Shown: positions 1 to 6,670 of the stretch, in pieces
How the letters are laid out: each line of letters starts with the position of its first letter
Position numbering within the stretch: the stretch's first letter is position 1
Assembly (NCBI GenBank): GCA_023381535.1
Contig: JAMCSN010000275.1
Location: forward strand, 1 to 8,928
Direction of reading: 5' to 3'
DNA: 8,928 nucleotides
DNA from: Bacteroidota bacterium
GTDB taxonomy: Bacteria; Bacteroidota; Ignavibacteria; Ignavibacteriales; Melioribacteraceae
Notes under the pieces: generated by a model
The model's input: the letters and a program-made list of their open reading frames with translations, nothing else
Told to the model about the DNA's origin: nothing
Databases searched by the model: none
Made by a program: the position numbers and the translations under genes

Positions 1-120
1 AAACTTTTAGATGAAAAGTTTTGCGTGCCTGCGTTCTTCGAAAGATAATTCATTAAACTGTTCATCTCCCCGGCGTTCCAACAGAAACCGACATTGTCGC
101 GGATAGGACGGAGAGATTGG

Positions 121-192
121 GAATTGAGAATTGCGAATTGACCCGCTTCGACTTGCTGAATGTAAATGAAGCGAGGCGAGGAATTGAGAATT
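121..192. repeat. Direct repeat pair enclosing a small inverted repeat
   Basis: GAATTGAGAATT occurs at 121-132 and again at 181-192, exactly 60 bases apart. A further partial copy (GAATTG) lies at 135-140. Between them CGCTTC (144-149) and GAAGCG (168-173) form a 6-bp inverted repeat with an 18-base loop. This style of low-complexity intergenic patch is typical of dispersed non-coding repeat families. That it is dispersed in this genome is inference, because only one locus is visible. Confidence 0.5.
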
Positions 193-303
193 ATGAAAAC
201 AAACAGTGTAATAAATCTTTTCATTTCGTCACCTTCGGTTTTAATACTAATTCAATCTAAATACTATATTACATATCATCAAATTAATTTCTATGAACGA
301 TTG

Positions 304-310
304 AGAGGAG
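304..310 (+). promoter_or_regulatory. Ribosome binding site of the aldo/keto reductase
   Basis: AGAGGAG ends three bases before the ATG at 314. It is the only strong Shine-Dalgarno nearby and fixes the start. The resulting N-terminus (MSLQLSRIALGLWR) begins just where the YdhF family's first beta strand begins. Confidence 0.7.
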
Positions 311-313
311 AAG

Positions 314-1192
314 ATGAGTTTACAGCTATCAAGAATTGCACTCGGTCTTTGGCGTTCGCGCGAATGGAACTATTCAACAGCTCAACTTGCCGATTTGGTA
401 AAACAGTCGCTCGATCTCGGAATAGATACATTTGATCACGCAGACATTTACGGTGATTACGAATGCGAAGCGCTGTTCGGAAATGTTCTAAAAGAAAATC
501 CTTCTCTACGGAACAAAATGAAAATTGTAACAAAGTGCGGAATAAAACTGGTAAGCCAAAACCGTCCAGAGCATATAATCAAAACATATGATACCGGGAC
601 AAAACATATCGTGGATTCTGCAAACAGATCGCTTAAAAATTTTGGGACGGATTATATTGATCTGCTTCTCATTCATCGCCCCGATCCATTTATGAATGCG
701 GACGAAACCGCCGAAGCATTTAACGAATTAAGAAAATCGGGAAAGGTTTTGCATTTCGGAGTTTCAAACTTTTTGCCTCATCAATTCACTCTTCTGCAAT
801 CGCGGCTGGATTTTCCTTTGGTAACGAATCAAATCGAGGTTTCAGTTCTTAATCTGGAACATTTTGACAACGGCAACATAGATTTTCTTCAAGAAAAAAG
901 AATTGTGCCTATGGTCTGGTCGCCGTTTGCCGGCGGAAGAATGTTTTGGGAAAACAGCGAACGAGCGAATCTTGTGAGAAATGTTTTGAATGAAATCGCC
1001 GGTAAGTATTATGCCGGGTTAGAAGCGATTGCAGCCGCCTGGTTATTGGTTCATCCGGTAAAATTTTCGGTCGTTGTTGGATCGGGAAAACTTGATAGAA
1101 TAAAAGCTGCAATGAAAGGTTTGGAAATAAAATTAAGCCGCGAAGAATGGTTTAAGATTCTTGCGGCTTCAAGAGGGCACGAAGAGCCGTAA
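314..1192 (+). CDS. ydhF: Aldo/keto reductase, YdhF type
   Basis: This is a 292-residue cytoplasmic NAD(P)H-dependent oxidoreductase of the aldo/keto reductase superfamily, a single (beta/alpha)8 barrel. It probably reduces aldehydes or ketones, but the physiological substrate is not known even for E. coli YdhF. The catalytic tetrad is visible: D41 and Y46 in FDHADIYG, K74 in IVTKCGI, and H121 in LLIHRPDP. Further family signatures are GKVLHFGVSNF (about 143-153), TNQIEVS (about 171-177) and the cofactor-binding VVGSGKLDRIKAA near 254-266. As I remember E. coli YdhF, resemblance is strong over the whole length (DHADIYG, SKCGI, LLIHRPDP, HFGVSNF, IGSGK), and the length is nearly identical. No signal peptide is present. 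The gene stands alone, reads toward the esterase gene and is separated from it by a hairpin. Family assignment is firm; the symbol is by homology and the substrate is unknown. Confidence 0.93.
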   Translation: MSLQLSRIALGLWRSREWNYSTAQLADLVKQSLDLGIDTFDHADIYGDYECEALFGNVLKENPSLRNKMKIVTKCGIKLVSQNRPEHIIKTYDTGTKHIVDSANRSLKNFGTDYIDLLLIHRPDPFMNADETAEAFNELRKSGKVLHFGVSNFLPHQFTLLQSRLDFPLVTNQIEVSVLNLEHFDNGNIDFLQEKRIVPMVWSPFAGGRMFWENSERANLVRNVLNEIAGKYYAGLEAIAAAWLLVHPVKFSVVVGSGKLDRIKAAMKGLEIKLSREEWFKILAASRGHEEP

Positions 1193-1231
1193 AAATTTTA
1201 ATCGGCTTCTTTGTTTTAGTTTGAAAACTAA

Positions 1232-1288
1232 TACCGCCGTTGCCTGATTTGTATAGTATAGTTAAAACAACGGCGGTAAGAAATTTTT
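1232..1288 (+). terminator. Intrinsic terminator between convergent genes
   Basis: TACCGCCGTTG (1232-1242) pairs perfectly with CAACGGCGGTA (1268-1278), giving an 11-bp GC-rich stem with a 25-base loop. A run of five T follows at 1284-1288. The T-run lies a few bases after the stem, so it is not ideal. Because the genes on both sides converge here, the stem could serve the minus-strand operon as well, although its T-tract on that side is broken. A second small stem, TAGTTT (1217-1222) with AAACTA (1225-1230), lies just before it. Confidence 0.7.
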
Positions 1289-2049
1289 CAATTCCAATTT
1301 TCCTTTAAATCTTTTCTCTGATCTCTCGTGTGTTCCAACAGCCATTTATAAACTTCCGGATTGTTGTAAGTCTCGGTCCATGAATCATGCCCAGCATCCG
1401 GATAAACCGTGAACTGGACATTCCCTTTACAAAACTTCAATGCATCAACCATGTCTTGAGCTTTTTTGATAGGAACGATAGGGTCTTTCTCGCCATGAAA
1501 AACCCAAACCGGCAGATCGCCGATTTCACAAATTGTAAATGGATCACCCCAACCGCAGACCGGAATAATTGCGGCAAGACGATTTGAAATTTCATTCGCT
1601 AACTTCCACGTACCGTTGCCGCCCATGCTGAGACCTGTAATATAGATGCGGTTCGTATCAATCTTGTAATCTTTCACCGCTTCATCGAGTAATGCAATTA
1701 GAGGTTCTGTTTTCCATCGTGTGCCGTTCGGGCATTGCGGAGAAATTATTACAAACGGAAAATCTTTTCCTTCTTCAACCAATTTAGGAGGACCGTTTCT
1801 TTTTACAAGTTCAAGATTGCTGCCGCGTTCTCCGGAACCGTGAAGGAAAATCATTAACGGCCATTTGCCTTTGGAATCATAATCCTTCGGAAGATAAAGT
1901 AGATAATTCAGATTAATCTTCGCCGTGTATGTTGTTTGAATATTTTTTTCGATTTGCCGCTTCATTTTTGTTTCAGTCTGCGCGGTATTAAAACCGTTTA
2001 CAAACAGCAGCAAGAATATTCCTGCAAAAAGAAATTTTATTGTTTTCAT
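1288..2049 (-). CDS. Secreted alpha/beta-hydrolase (esterase, 'predicted peptidase'-type)
   Basis: This is a 253-residue alpha/beta-hydrolase of the dienelactone hydrolase/prolyl oligopeptidase-like group often annotated as predicted peptidase (COG4099 type) or phospholipase/carboxylesterase. A signal peptide covers about residues 1-23 (MKTIKF basic start, hydrophobic core, then NTAQ), so it is exported; residues up to about 45 form a linker. The oxyanion-hole region is FLHGSGERG (about 68-76). The nucleophile S141 sits in GLSMGG, the acid is D189 in HGEKDPIVP, and the base is H221 in DAGHDSWTETY. Family members hydrolyse ester bonds in short acyl or carbohydrate esters, and some are feruloyl or acetyl esterases. 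A role in removing acyl groups from glycans is inferred from the GH3 gene 14 bases upstream. GGAGAG at 2055-2060 lies five bases before the ATG and supports this start. It is the second gene of the operon. Confidence 0.88.
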   Translation of the reverse strand: MKTIKFLFAGIFLLLFVNGFNTAQTETKMKRQIEKNIQTTYTAKINLNYLLYLPKDYDSKGKWPLMIFLHGSGERGSNLELVKRNGPPKLVEEGKDFPFVIISPQCPNGTRWKTEPLIALLDEAVKDYKIDTNRIYITGLSMGGNGTWKLANEISNRLAAIIPVCGWGDPFTICEIGDLPVWVFHGEKDPIVPIKKAQDMVDALKFCKGNVQFTVYPDAGHDSWTETYNNPEVYKWLLEHTRDQRKDLKENWN

Positions 2050-2063
2050 AGAAGCTCTCCATC

Positions 2064-4274
2064 TTAATCGATTGAAAAAGTTGATTCGAGCAGATCAACG
2101 GAATTCGTTCCCACAAATACTTTGAAGTCTCCCGGTTCAACGGTGAAGTTCATGTTGATGTCGTAAAACTTCAGCTTGTCCGGTGTGATTGTAAACTCTA
2201 CCGTTTTAGTTTCGCCGGGTTTCAAATCCACCTTTGAAAAATCTTTTAGCTCCTTAACCGGTCTTGTTACGCTTCCAACCAAATCTTGAACGTATAGCTG
2301 AACAACTTCTTCACCTTCGCGGCTGCTGACGTTCTTTACATCAACTTTTACTTTCAACGGCTCGCCCTTTTTTATTTTGCTTGAACTCAATGAAAGATTG
2401 GAATACTCAAACTTCGAGTAACTCAATCCGTAACCAAAAGGATAAAGCGGAGTATTCTGAAGGTCTTGATAATAGGAGGTGTAATGGTCATTGGGGTTGT
2501 ATGGGCGACCGGTATTTTTATGATTATAATAGATAGGAACCTGTCCGACCGAACGCGGGAAAGTAACCGGAAGTTTTCCGTTGGGATTATAATCGCCGAA
2601 CAAAACATCGGCAATCGCGTTGCCGCTTTGAATACCCAAGAACCATGTTTCAACCACAGCAGGAATGTTTTCAGAAATCCAGTTAATTGTCAGCGGTCTT
2701 CCGTTCATTAAAACAACTACAACCGGTTTGCCGGTTTTGAAAATTTCTTCCGCTAATTTTTCTTGAACACCGGGAAGATCAAGACTTGCTCTCGCGCTGG
2801 CTTCACCGCTCATGTTCAACGATTCACCCAAGCATAAGATTACCGCGTCTGCCTTTTGCGCCGATTCAACCGCACTTTTAAAACCATCTTCAGATGTTCC
2901 TGTAATAGTACAGCCTTGCGAATACAAAATATTTGCTGTTGTGCCGAGTTTACTTTTTACTCCATCTAAAACCGTAACGACATGAGTTGAATCGCTTACT
3001 CCCGACCAAGGTCCCAATGGATCTTCATGTGAATTTGCTAACGGTCCAATCACTGCAACGGATTTTATTTCTTTACTTAACGGCAGAATGTTTTTTTCGT
3101 TCTTCAGCAGCACGATAGATTCGCGGGCAACTTTGCGGGTCGCTTCAACTATTTCTTTGCTGAACTCGGTTTCTTTTTCTCTTTTCTCGTCGCAGTATTT
3201 GTAAGGATTGTCGAACAGTCCAAGTTCAAACTTCACGCGCAAAATTCTTCTTACGCTTTCGTCGATATTCTGTACAGATACTTTCTTTTCCTCGACAAGC
3301 GTTTTCAAATTTCTGATGTACGCGTTCGATTCCATGTCCATATCAACGCCGGCTTTAATTCCAAGTTCGGCGGCTTGCTTTAGATCTTTCGCTACCCCAT
3401 GAGGAATAAGTTCGCCGATTGAATTCCAATCGCTAACAACAAATCCTTTGAACTTCCAGTCATCACGTAAAATTTTTGTCAGCAGTTCGTAATTAGCCGA
3501 AGAGGGGACACCGCCGATTTCGTTAAATGAGCACATCAACGTTGCCACGCCCGCATCAACCGCCGCTTTGAAAGGTCTTAAATAAATTTCATGAAAAGTT
3601 CTTTCGGAAAAATCTGCGGTGTTGTAATCTCTGCCGCCTTCAGCAGCGCCGTAACCCGCAAAATGTTTTGCGCAAGCCGCAATCGTATTATTCGCAGAAA
3701 GATCATTTCCTTGAAATCCTTTTACAGCCGCCGCAGCCATCATGGAACCGAGATACGGATCCTCGCCGCTTCCTTCAACAATTCTTCCCCAGCGCGGGTC
3801 TCGTGCAATATCAACCATCGGCGCAAAAGTCCAATGCACGCCGGCTGATGCAGCTTCGGTTGCCTGCCATCGTGTTGACGTCTCAACTAATTTTGGATTC
3901 CACGAACTGGCTTCTGCAATCGGCACCGGAAATGTTGAGCGGAAACCGTGTATTACATCTAAGCCAAAAATTATCGGAATTTTAAGACGCGATTGTTCAA
4001 CCGCAATCTTTTGAATTTTTCTTGTTAAATCTGCGCCGATCACATTTAAGAATGAGCCGACCTTTCCGGTTCTCACAAGTTCTTCACGGTCTCTAACGCT
4101 ATTATCCGTTCGCGCTCCGGTTTCCCAGCCGCCGGAATATTGGTTTAACTGACCAATCTTTTCGTCAAGACTCATAAGGGTAAGAACGGAATCGACCCGC
4201 TGCTCTATTGTTTTTTGTTGCGAGTATAATACCGATGCAAAAAGAATTAGAAATGCTGCAAAGAAATTTTTCAT
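2064..4274 (-). CDS. bglX: Secreted glycoside hydrolase family 3 beta-glucosidase, BglX-like
   Basis: This 736-residue exo-acting beta-glycosidase releases terminal beta-linked sugars, mostly glucose in this family, from oligosaccharides. A signal peptide covers about residues 1-18 (hydrophobic core, then LYSQQ), which points to periplasmic or outer-surface location. The GH3 N-terminal barrel spans about 25-355. It holds the substrate-binding D106 in GLDVIHG, the RWGR motif (161-164), K203 and H204 in AKHFAGYG, and the nucleophile D282 in VVSDWNSIGE. The GH3 C-terminal alpha/beta sandwich spans about 385-620, with candidate acid/base E491 in MSGEASARAS. A fibronectin-III-like domain (about 648-722) ends the protein, as in E. 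coli BglX, which is similar in length. GAGGAAAG lies immediately upstream of the ATG. It heads a two-gene operon with the esterase. No truncation or frameshift is seen. Xylosidase activity cannot be excluded from sequence alone. Confidence 0.94.
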   Translation of the reverse strand: MKNFFAAFLILFASVLYSQQKTIEQRVDSVLTLMSLDEKIGQLNQYSGGWETGARTDNSVRDREELVRTGKVGSFLNVIGADLTRKIQKIAVEQSRLKIPIIFGLDVIHGFRSTFPVPIAEASSWNPKLVETSTRWQATEAASAGVHWTFAPMVDIARDPRWGRIVEGSGEDPYLGSMMAAAAVKGFQGNDLSANNTIAACAKHFAGYGAAEGGRDYNTADFSERTFHEIYLRPFKAAVDAGVATLMCSFNEIGGVPSSANYELLTKILRDDWKFKGFVVSDWNSIGELIPHGVAKDLKQAAELGIKAGVDMDMESNAYIRNLKTLVEEKKVSVQNIDESVRRILRVKFELGLFDNPYKYCDEKREKETEFSKEIVEATRKVARESIVLLKNEKNILPLSKEIKSVAVIGPLANSHEDPLGPWSGVSDSTHVVTVLDGVKSKLGTTANILYSQGCTITGTSEDGFKSAVESAQKADAVILCLGESLNMSGEASARASLDLPGVQEKLAEEIFKTGKPVVVVLMNGRPLTINWISENIPAVVETWFLGIQSGNAIADVLFGDYNPNGKLPVTFPRSVGQVPIYYNHKNTGRPYNPNDHYTSYYQDLQNTPLYPFGYGLSYSKFEYSNLSLSSSKIKKGEPLKVKVDVKNVSSREGEEVVQLYVQDLVGSVTRPVKELKDFSKVDLKPGETKTVEFTITPDKLKFYDINMNFTVEPGDFKVFVGTNSVDLLESTFSID

Positions 4275-4342
4275 GCTTTCCTCAACTAAAAGAGTTTATG
4301 AAAAAAATGTTAGTTACACAGAAAAAGATTCCGGAAAAGAAA

Positions 4343-4507
4343 TGATTAAATCATCTTACGTAATTTTATGGTTAAATGAATTTTCTTGCTCTTGCACTTG
4401 CTCTTGTTCTATAACACACTTTTTCACAGCAAAGATAGGATCAAGAACAAGAGCATGAGCAAGAGTAAGATTTCACCTTCCTTTTTGCGTAACGTAAGTG
4501 ATTAAAT
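4343..4507. mobile_element. Possible MITE-like unit with flanking 9-base duplication
   Basis: TGATTAAAT occurs at 4343-4351 and 4499-4507, flanking 147 bases (4352-4498). Inside, CTTACGT (4355-4361) and ACGTAAG (4492-4498) form short terminal inverted repeats around a long internal inverted repeat. This is the architecture of a small non-autonomous element with a target-site duplication. The right copy of the 9-mer contains the stop codon of the ClC gene. Points against: the 9-mer is AT-rich, the terminal repeats are only 7 bases, and three extra bases (CAT) separate the left 9-mer from its repeat. The unit has no coding capacity. Confidence 0.33.
4385..4469. repeat. Long imperfect inverted repeat built from CTTGCT-like units
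   Basis: The arms 4385-4410 and 4444-4469 are each 26 bases and pair at 23 positions around a 33-base loop. The left arm is made of near-repeats of CTTGCT/CTTGTT, and the right arm of the complementary GAGCAA/GAACAA units. It would form a long stable hairpin in RNA from either strand. It begins about 32 bases after the ClC stop codon in the direction of ClC transcription. It could block 3' exonucleases or end that transcript, but there is no T-run after the stem on the minus strand, so it is not a standard intrinsic terminator. Confidence 0.85.
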
Positions 4508-6256
4508 AATGCTGTCGGTTTCTTCCAACAACACGCTTGCATACTTGTTAAACGCTTCCGCCTTATTAATTATGCCGACATATTCATCATTCTGAACAAC
4601 GGGCAAACTGTACATACGGTTCTCTTCAAAAATTTTTATCATTGTCTCAAAGTCTTCTTCGGCATCAACCGTAATAAAATCTTTTTTCATTATCTCGTAA
4701 ACAAGAATCACGTCGTAAATTTCCGAGTTAAGCAGAATTTCCCGCACGTCGTCCAGATTAATAATTCCCAAAAGTTTGTTGCCGCTATCAACAACAGGAT
4801 AAATATTCTGTTTGGAATTGGAAATAATCGAGATCAATTTTCTAAGCGTGAAGTTAGGCTCAACAATTTTAATATTCGATTCAACTATATCTAAGATTTT
4901 AAGCTGATGTACTGTTGATTTGTCTTTGGTTGAACGAAAATGTATTCCCTGTTCGGCTAGTGCGGAAGTATAAACAGAGTAAGTTTGAAAATGACGTGAA
5001 ATAAAATATGAAATCGCCGAAACAATCATGAGAGGCACAATCAAAACGTAACCGCCGGTAATTTCTGCAATTAAAAAGATTCCCGTTAACGGCGCATGAA
5101 TTACACCGCTAAGAATTCCCGCCATTCCAACGGCAATAAAGTTTACATGGTTGAGTTGAGCGATATGCAACACACCGGTTAGGTGAGCCATAAAAAATCC
5201 AACAAGCGCACCGGTAATTAACGAAGGCGCGATAATTCCACCATTACCGCCGGAGCCAAGTGTTACGGATGTTGCAATTGGCTTTATAAGAATGGATAGA
5301 AATACAATCAGTAAAACCAAAACATTGTTCGTTCCAAAATTTGAATAGACACCGTTGGCGAACAAACTGTGATAATTGAGAACCAAAAGTTCTGTAACGG
5401 TATTGTAACCTTCGCCAAACAAAGGCGGCAGAACAAAAATCAAAGCGCACAAAACAAGTCCGCCCAATATTGCTTTCAGATAAACTCTTTTCTCGTGATG
5501 AAAATATCGTTCGATGTAAAGTGTTGTCCTGATCATATAGAGAGATATAAATCCGCATAATATTCCCAATAATATATAGTACGGTATTGCGGAGAACTTC
5601 CATCCTACGGTAACAAGAAAAAACAATTGTCCGCTGTATAAAAATTTCGACAAGACTGCGGCGGTGGCGGAAGAGATAAGCAGCGGAATAAAATATGGAA
5701 TTGATAAATCCGGAAGCAAAACTTCAAACGCAAAAATTACACCTGCAATCGGACTGTTAAAGATAGAACTTATTCCGGCAGCCGAACCGCACGCGAGAAG
5801 CAAAGTTCTAACCTGATAATTCAATTTGAATTTCTTTGCGACGTTGGAGCCGATTGCCGCGCCTGTAACAACTATTGGGGCTTCCAGTCCGACCGATCCT
5901 CCGAATCCTACTGTGAACGCGCTGGTAATTAGATGCGAATAAGTTTTCTTCGCGGGTAAATCTGATGCGCGTCTTACAATTGAATAAATTATGTTGCTAA
6001 GACCCGGTGTTATCTTGCCCTTTAAGAATGCGCGAACGAAAAAAACCGAAAGAAGAATACCGATAAGCGGCAGAAAAAATTTGAGAATCTCAGATGGAAG
6101 ATTCTGTGGCATATCTTGTGTGATCGTATGGAAAAAACGGACAGTGTTTTTCAATACAACTGAAGCTAATCCCGAAAGAATTCCAACAACAAGGCTGGCA
6201 ATAATTATGAAAGTTTTTTCGTTTATTATTTTATTCTTGATCCCGGGTAAAATCAA
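4502..6256 (-). CDS. ClC-family chloride channel/transporter with C-terminal CBS pair
   Basis: This 584-residue inner-membrane protein has a ClC core at about 15-432 and a cytoplasmic Bateman module of two CBS domains (about 455-511 and 518-575), which in this family can bind adenine nucleotides and gate the channel. Core motifs: GSVGLEAP (120-127) matches the GREGP filter segment, with E125 at the gating glutamate; GGIIAP (339-344) matches GIFAP; and Y429 in SVYTSAL matches the pore tyrosine. The GSGIP filter segment is degenerate (GKITPGLS, 80-87). FNSPIAGVIFAFEV (166-179) aligns V179 with the internal proton glutamate E203 of E. coli ClcA, so coupling to protons is uncertain. The start is TTG at 6256, because an in-frame TGA lies seven codons upstream and no ATG or GTG intervenes. 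AAGAAGG at about 6268-6274 is a somewhat distant Shine-Dalgarno. The gene is monocistronic. Confidence 0.92.
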   Translation of the reverse strand: MILPGIKNKIINEKTFIIIASLVVGILSGLASVVLKNTVRFFHTITQDMPQNLPSEILKFFLPLIGILLSVFFVRAFLKGKITPGLSNIIYSIVRRASDLPAKKTYSHLITSAFTVGFGGSVGLEAPIVVTGAAIGSNVAKKFKLNYQVRTLLLACGSAAGISSIFNSPIAGVIFAFEVLLPDLSIPYFIPLLISSATAAVLSKFLYSGQLFFLVTVGWKFSAIPYYILLGILCGFISLYMIRTTLYIERYFHHEKRVYLKAILGGLVLCALIFVLPPLFGEGYNTVTELLVLNYHSLFANGVYSNFGTNNVLVLLIVFLSILIKPIATSVTLGSGGNGGIIAPSLITGALVGFFMAHLTGVLHIAQLNHVNFIAVGMAGILSGVIHAPLTGIFLIAEITGGYVLIVPLMIVSAISYFISRHFQTYSVYTSALAEQGIHFRSTKDKSTVHQLKILDIVESNIKIVEPNFTLRKLISIISNSKQNIYPVVDSGNKLLGIINLDDVREILLNSEIYDVILVYEIMKKDFITVDAEEDFETMIKIFEENRMYSLPVVQNDEYVGIINKAEAFNKYASVLLEETDSII

Positions 6257-6382
6257 TTTAGGAAATACCTTCTTTCAAAGTTTGTTTGCAAATATATTAA
6301 TTAAGAAAGTTTATTATTTGATATTTTTAGCGGTTTTGCTTGCAGTACAACAAAAAAGCGAACTAGGGTTGAAAAAAGTATT

Positions 6383-6410
6383 TGGACAGAACCGATATTT
6401 TTATATTTTA
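6383..6410 (+). promoter_or_regulatory. Candidate forward promoter
   Basis: TTGGAC (-35-like) and TATTTT (-10-like) are spaced by 16 bases. A transcript starting near 6417 would carry the small ORF at 6440 and then spoVG, giving spoVG a leader of roughly 250 bases. The boxes are imperfect, and the host's promoter consensus may differ from the E. coli model. Confidence 0.28.
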
Positions 6411-6439
6411 CACAGTAGTAATAACAAAATGGGGGAAAC

Positions 6440-6622
6440 ATGAATCTCTCAGCTTCACCTTACTCCGTCGATAATTTCCTTTTCCGGATTCCGTTTTTTT
6501 CAACGTCTCTCATTTTAATTTTTTTGTTCACGGGCAAAAATCCGCAATCACTGTTTTGCCGTAATGAAGTGATGCACAGAGGGTTGCATTCTAATGGGTT
6601 CGATTTTGGGTACCAATCATAA
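6440..6622 (+). CDS. Possible small membrane protein, unrecognised
   Basis: This is a 60-codon frame with a good Shine-Dalgarno-like GGGGGA (6431-6436) just before its ATG. It has one hydrophobic stretch (about residues 16-31, IPFFSTSLILIFLFTG) that could span a membrane. I do not recognise any family. It ends 48 bases before the spoVG start codon on the same strand, so it could be a leader ORF. Its base composition is T-rich like the surrounding spacer, and the apparent membrane segment may simply reflect that. It is listed because of the ribosome binding site; it may well not be expressed. Confidence 0.22.
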   Translation: MNLSASPYSVDNFLFRIPFFSTSLILIFLFTGKNPQSLFCRNEVMHRGLHSNGFDFGYQS

Positions 6623-6632
6623 ATGATTGTAC
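6610..6632. promoter_or_regulatory. Palindrome in the spoVG leader (operator or hairpin)
   Basis: GTACCAATCAT (6610-6620) and ATGATTGTAC (6623-6632) pair over ten base pairs with one bulged C and a two-base centre. Such a near-perfect dyad 40-60 bases before a start codon could be a repressor site or a small leader hairpin. It spans the stop codon of the possible small ORF. Confidence 0.45.
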
Positions 6633-6634
6633 TA

Positions 6635-6660
6635 ATTAATCAAACACCAACCATTAATCA
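6635..6660 (+). repeat. Repeated octamer ATTAATCA before the spoVG ribosome binding site
   Basis: ATTAATCA occurs at 6635-6642 and 6653-6660, 18 bases apart, the second copy abutting the Shine-Dalgarno. The core AATCA is also in the neighbouring palindrome. This may be a protein-binding direct repeat in DNA or RNA, or just AT-rich leader sequence. Confidence 0.4.
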
Positions 6661-6666
6661 GGAGGG
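6661..6666 (+). promoter_or_regulatory. Strong Shine-Dalgarno that fixes the spoVG start
   Basis: GGAGGG lies four bases before the ATG at 6671. The frame is open further upstream to an ATG at 6623, but that ATG has no ribosome binding site and would place the GGAGGG inside the gene. Confidence 0.85.
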
Positions 6667-6670
6667 TAGA

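Larger units (their letters stand above)
1..313. other. Intergenic spacer upstream of the aldo/keto reductase
   Basis: No convincing gene lies here. Positions 1-48 read in the first forward frame as 15 codons ending in TAA, so this could be the tail of a gene entering from the left. The reverse strand is also open from about 228 down to a stop at 7-9, but that frame has no ATG start. Neither tail can be identified. Positions 1-8 and 14-21 form an all-AT/CG-poor perfect 8-bp hairpin. Positions 121-192 carry repeat-like sequence, described separately. The stretch 240-300 is very AT-rich and contains TATATT at 265-270, a possible -10 box for the downstream gene, but no good -35 partner is visible. 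Confidence 0.5.
6257..6670. other. Divergent regulatory region between clc and spoVG
   Basis: These 414 bases separate the two divergent genes and must hold both promoters. The clc-proximal part (6257-6360) is AT-rich with no clear promoter. TTGGAC (6383-6388) followed after 16 bases by TATTTT (6405-6410) is a reasonable forward sigma-70-like pair. A weak hairpin forms between GGCAAAA (6533-6539) and TTTTGCC (6554-6560). The last 60 bases carry a palindrome and repeated octamers, listed separately. A possible 60-codon ORF also lies here. No tRNA or known riboswitch is recognised. Confidence 0.55.

Noticed and set aside
1..21. Perfect 8-bp hairpin AAACTTTT/AAAAGTTT as a terminator
   Set aside because: The stem is nearly all A/T and has no proper T-run after it, and the upstream gene is not visible.
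1..48. Forward frame open from the window edge to a TAA, possibly a gene tail
   Set aside because: Only 15 codons with no recognisable motif. The reverse strand is equally open here, so orientation cannot be decided.
166..435. 89-codon forward frame overlapping the start of the aldo/keto reductase
   Set aside because: It runs out of frame through the well-supported reductase gene, lacks a ribosome binding site and resembles no protein family.
3591..4014. Several forward frames of 85-105 codons opposite the GH3 gene
   Set aside because: They are antisense to highly conserved GH3 barrel codons and arise from its codon usage. No motifs or ribosome binding sites support them.
4385..4469. CRISPR-like array or standard terminator after the ClC gene
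   Set aside because: The repeats are inverted rather than regularly spaced direct repeats with spacers, and no T-run follows the stem in the ClC direction.
6623..6670. Longer N-terminus for SpoVG starting at ATG 6623
   Set aside because: It adds 16 residues with no counterpart in the family and puts the strong GGAGGG inside the gene; ATG 6671 fits both the alignment and the ribosome binding site.
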